Shown here in pieces: positions 6,307-7,618 of a DNA stretch of 7,618 bases. Position 1 is the first letter of the stretch; the number at the start of each line of letters is the position of its first letter. Position numbers and translations under genes: made by a program. The notes beneath the pieces are model-generated. The model made no database searches. It was not told the DNA's origin and saw only the letters and a program-made list of their open reading frames with translations. Source of the stretch: Dehalococcoidia bacterium UBA5629 (GTDB taxonomy: Bacteria > Chloroflexota > Dehalococcoidia > GIF9 > UBA5629); contig DIKB01000095.1 of the NCBI GenBank assembly GCA_002421445.1, positions 1 to 7,618 of the forward strand, given 5' to 3'.

Positions 6307-7618
6307 CTGTCCTCCGTAATTTTTTTACGCATTTTCTGTAAAACTTTTTTGTAAGCCTTCTCGTATTTCAAAGCTGAAGTCCGCCATGAGAAATCGATGT
6401 TCATGACTCTCTGCATTGCCTTTCCCCAAGCCTCTTTTTTATTGTTATAGGCATACAGCGCATCTTGCACCGCGAATAACAGGGCTTTCGGATCATAATC
6501 GCAGAAGACAAACCCGCTGCCTTCGCTGAGATCAGATGTCAATGATGGTACAGTATCAATCAATCCCCCCGTATGACGCACTACCGGCAATGCTCCGTAG
6601 CGCATAGCAATAAGCTGTCCAAGCCCGCACGGTTCAAAGTGCGATGGCATGAGGAATAGATCGCATCCTCCATAGATGAGATGAGCTAGTGGATTATCAA
6701 AATCTGTAAACGTTGCTAATTGTCCCGGGTATTTAGATTCGAAGCGATTTAACATACGTTCATAACGCTTTGCCCCATGTCCCAGAATAGCGATTTGCGC
6801 TTTCCCGTCTTTCAAAATGCCATCAACAGCTTTCTCAAATATATCGAATCCCTTCTGTTCTTCCAATCGCTGCACCATGCCGATCAGTGGAATAGTCGGA
6901 TATTCTGCTAAACGGCCTCTAGTTTGGACGGCAATTTTGTTTTTAAGCCTGTTTTTTAACGTTGAAGGAGAATAATTCGCTCGAAGATGGGAATCTTTTC
7001 CCGGATTGTATTCCTCGTAATCGATGCCGTTAACAATACCCAGGAGGGATCGCTTTCGATACTGTAATAGAGATTCAAGCCCATTCCCGTGATCTGTGGC
7101 AAGGATTTCTTTGGCATATGTCTCACTTACTGTGGTGATTAGATCAGCCCATAAAATCCCCTGACTTAAGAAGTTACCCGGCGGATGGGGGGCACCTTTC
7201 GGTGTTTTGGTTAGCATTTTCTTGAGATCGCGGGATATGCCGAGAGCCTTTTCAAATCCTCCTTGATACGCCAGATTGTGAATTGTAAATATCGTACCAT
7301 AAGAGTGTCCGATCGTTTTCAGCCACATGACAACTAATGCTGTATGCCAGTCATGACAATGAATAATCTCTGGCTGCCATTCAAGCTGCGGTATTAGCTC
7401 AACAGCAGCTTTCGAAAAATAGTAATAGCGTTCAATATCATTATCTCCATATATTTCACTGCCGCCAAAATAATCCGGATGTTCTATGAAATATACCGGT
7501 ATGTTATTTTTAAGGCCTGTCGCATACAGGTAGCTCGCACCGGTTTTACTCGAAAGACGGTGTTCGAACTTAGTTTTCTTTGCATTCGAATACTGATCGA
7601 GATCAATGCTGCCGTACC
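6303..7618 (-). CDS. glgA: Glycogen synthase, GT5 family, N-terminus beyond right edge
   Basis: The reading frame is open to the right edge; 437 residues are visible. The ATG at 7328 is internal, because upstream codons still encode conserved glycogen synthase sequence such as NIPVYFIEHPDYFGG and IIHCHDWHTAL (residues 84-94 of the visible part). The family is usually about 470-500 residues, so some 40-60 are missing, including the N-terminal KxGGL ADP-glucose loop. Other motifs are TIFTIHNLAYQGGF (108-121), VNGIDYEEYNP (195-205), the donor-site MVQRLEEQKG (247-256) with R250 and K255, SHFEPCGLGQL (325-335) with E328, and HTGGLIDTV (348-356). GT5 enzymes transfer glucose, usually from ADP-glucose in bacteria, to the non-reducing end of alpha-1,4-glucan in the cytoplasm. 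It overlaps the next gene by 4 bases and is the first gene of the visible operon. The lysine-rich C-terminus (KKVLQKMRKKITEDR) is ordinary. The product call is secure; the nucleotide donor is inferred from the family. Confidence 0.95.
   Translation of the reverse strand, partial: YGSIDLDQYSNAKKTKFEHRLSSKTGASYLYATGLKNNIPVYFIEHPDYFGGSEIYGDNDIERYYYFSKAAVELIPQLEWQPEIIHCHDWHTALVVMWLKTIGHSYGTIFTIHNLAYQGGFEKALGISRDLKKMLTKTPKGAPHPPGNFLSQGILWADLITTVSETYAKEILATDHGNGLESLLQYRKRSLLGIVNGIDYEEYNPGKDSHLRANYSPSTLKNRLKNKIAVQTRGRLAEYPTIPLIGMVQRLEEQKGFDIFEKAVDGILKDGKAQIAILGHGAKRYERMLNRFESKYPGQLATFTDFDNPLAHLIYGGCDLFLMPSHFEPCGLGQLIAMRYGALPVVRHTGGLIDTVPSLTSDLSEGSGFVFCDYDPKALLFAVQDALYAYNNKKEAWGKAMQRVMNIDFSWRTSALKYEKAYKKVLQKMRKKITEDR
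6311..6315 (-). promoter_or_regulatory. Ribosome binding site GGAGG inside the end of glgA
   Basis: GGAGG lies in the last codons of glgA and serves the downstream GH57 gene. The spacing is 4 bases to the first ATG (6306) and 7 bases to the second (6303), which favours the second ATG as the true start. Confidence 0.7.

Noticed and set aside
6303..7328. glgA starting at the ATG at 7328
   Set aside because: The frame continues upstream to the window edge with conserved glycogen synthase residues, including the HCHDWHTAL motif, so this ATG is internal.

Overview
The window is a single block of six genes, all on the minus strand and packed almost end to end, that encodes alpha-glucan and trehalose metabolism plus a membrane channel. 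The organism is most likely a bacterium of moderate GC content: the start codons are preceded by clear Shine-Dalgarno sequences (AGGAGA, AAGGAGT, GGAGG), and the GT5 glycogen synthase is of bacterial type. GH57 enzymes together with a TreT-like trehalose synthase are typical of thermophilic archaea, and also of anaerobic or deep-branching bacteria such as Deltaproteobacteria, Nitrospirae, Chloroflexi and candidate phyla. I cannot place the lineage more precisely from this sequence.

In transcription order (right to left) the layout is as follows. First comes glycogen synthase glgA, whose N-terminus lies beyond base 7618. It overlaps by 4 bases a short GH57 glycoside hydrolase (6306-5011). After a 69-base gap comes a MscS-type channel whose C-terminus carries two tandem copies of a DUF5752-like domain (4941-3559). 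Eight bases later is a GT4 trehalose synthase, treT (3550-2303). Forty bases later is a second short GH57 protein (2262-1030), paralogous to the first. Eight bases after that is a third, divergent GH57 protein that starts with GTG at 1021 and runs off the left edge. No promoter, terminator, RNA gene, mobile element or CRISPR array was seen. The operon promoter probably lies upstream of glgA, outside the window.

The genes suggest a coherent job. GlgA uses ADP-glucose to lengthen alpha-1,4-glucan. TreT-type enzymes use an NDP-glucose (often ADP-glucose) and glucose to make trehalose, and the reaction is reversible. GH57 enzymes trim, rearrange or branch alpha-glucan. A mechanosensitive channel co-transcribed with synthesis of an osmoprotectant suggests that osmotic state and the balance between glycogen and trehalose are linked. 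The most unusual element is the MscS-DUF5752-DUF5752 fusion, in which the normal cytoplasmic cage domain of MscS appears to be replaced by a domain of unknown function.
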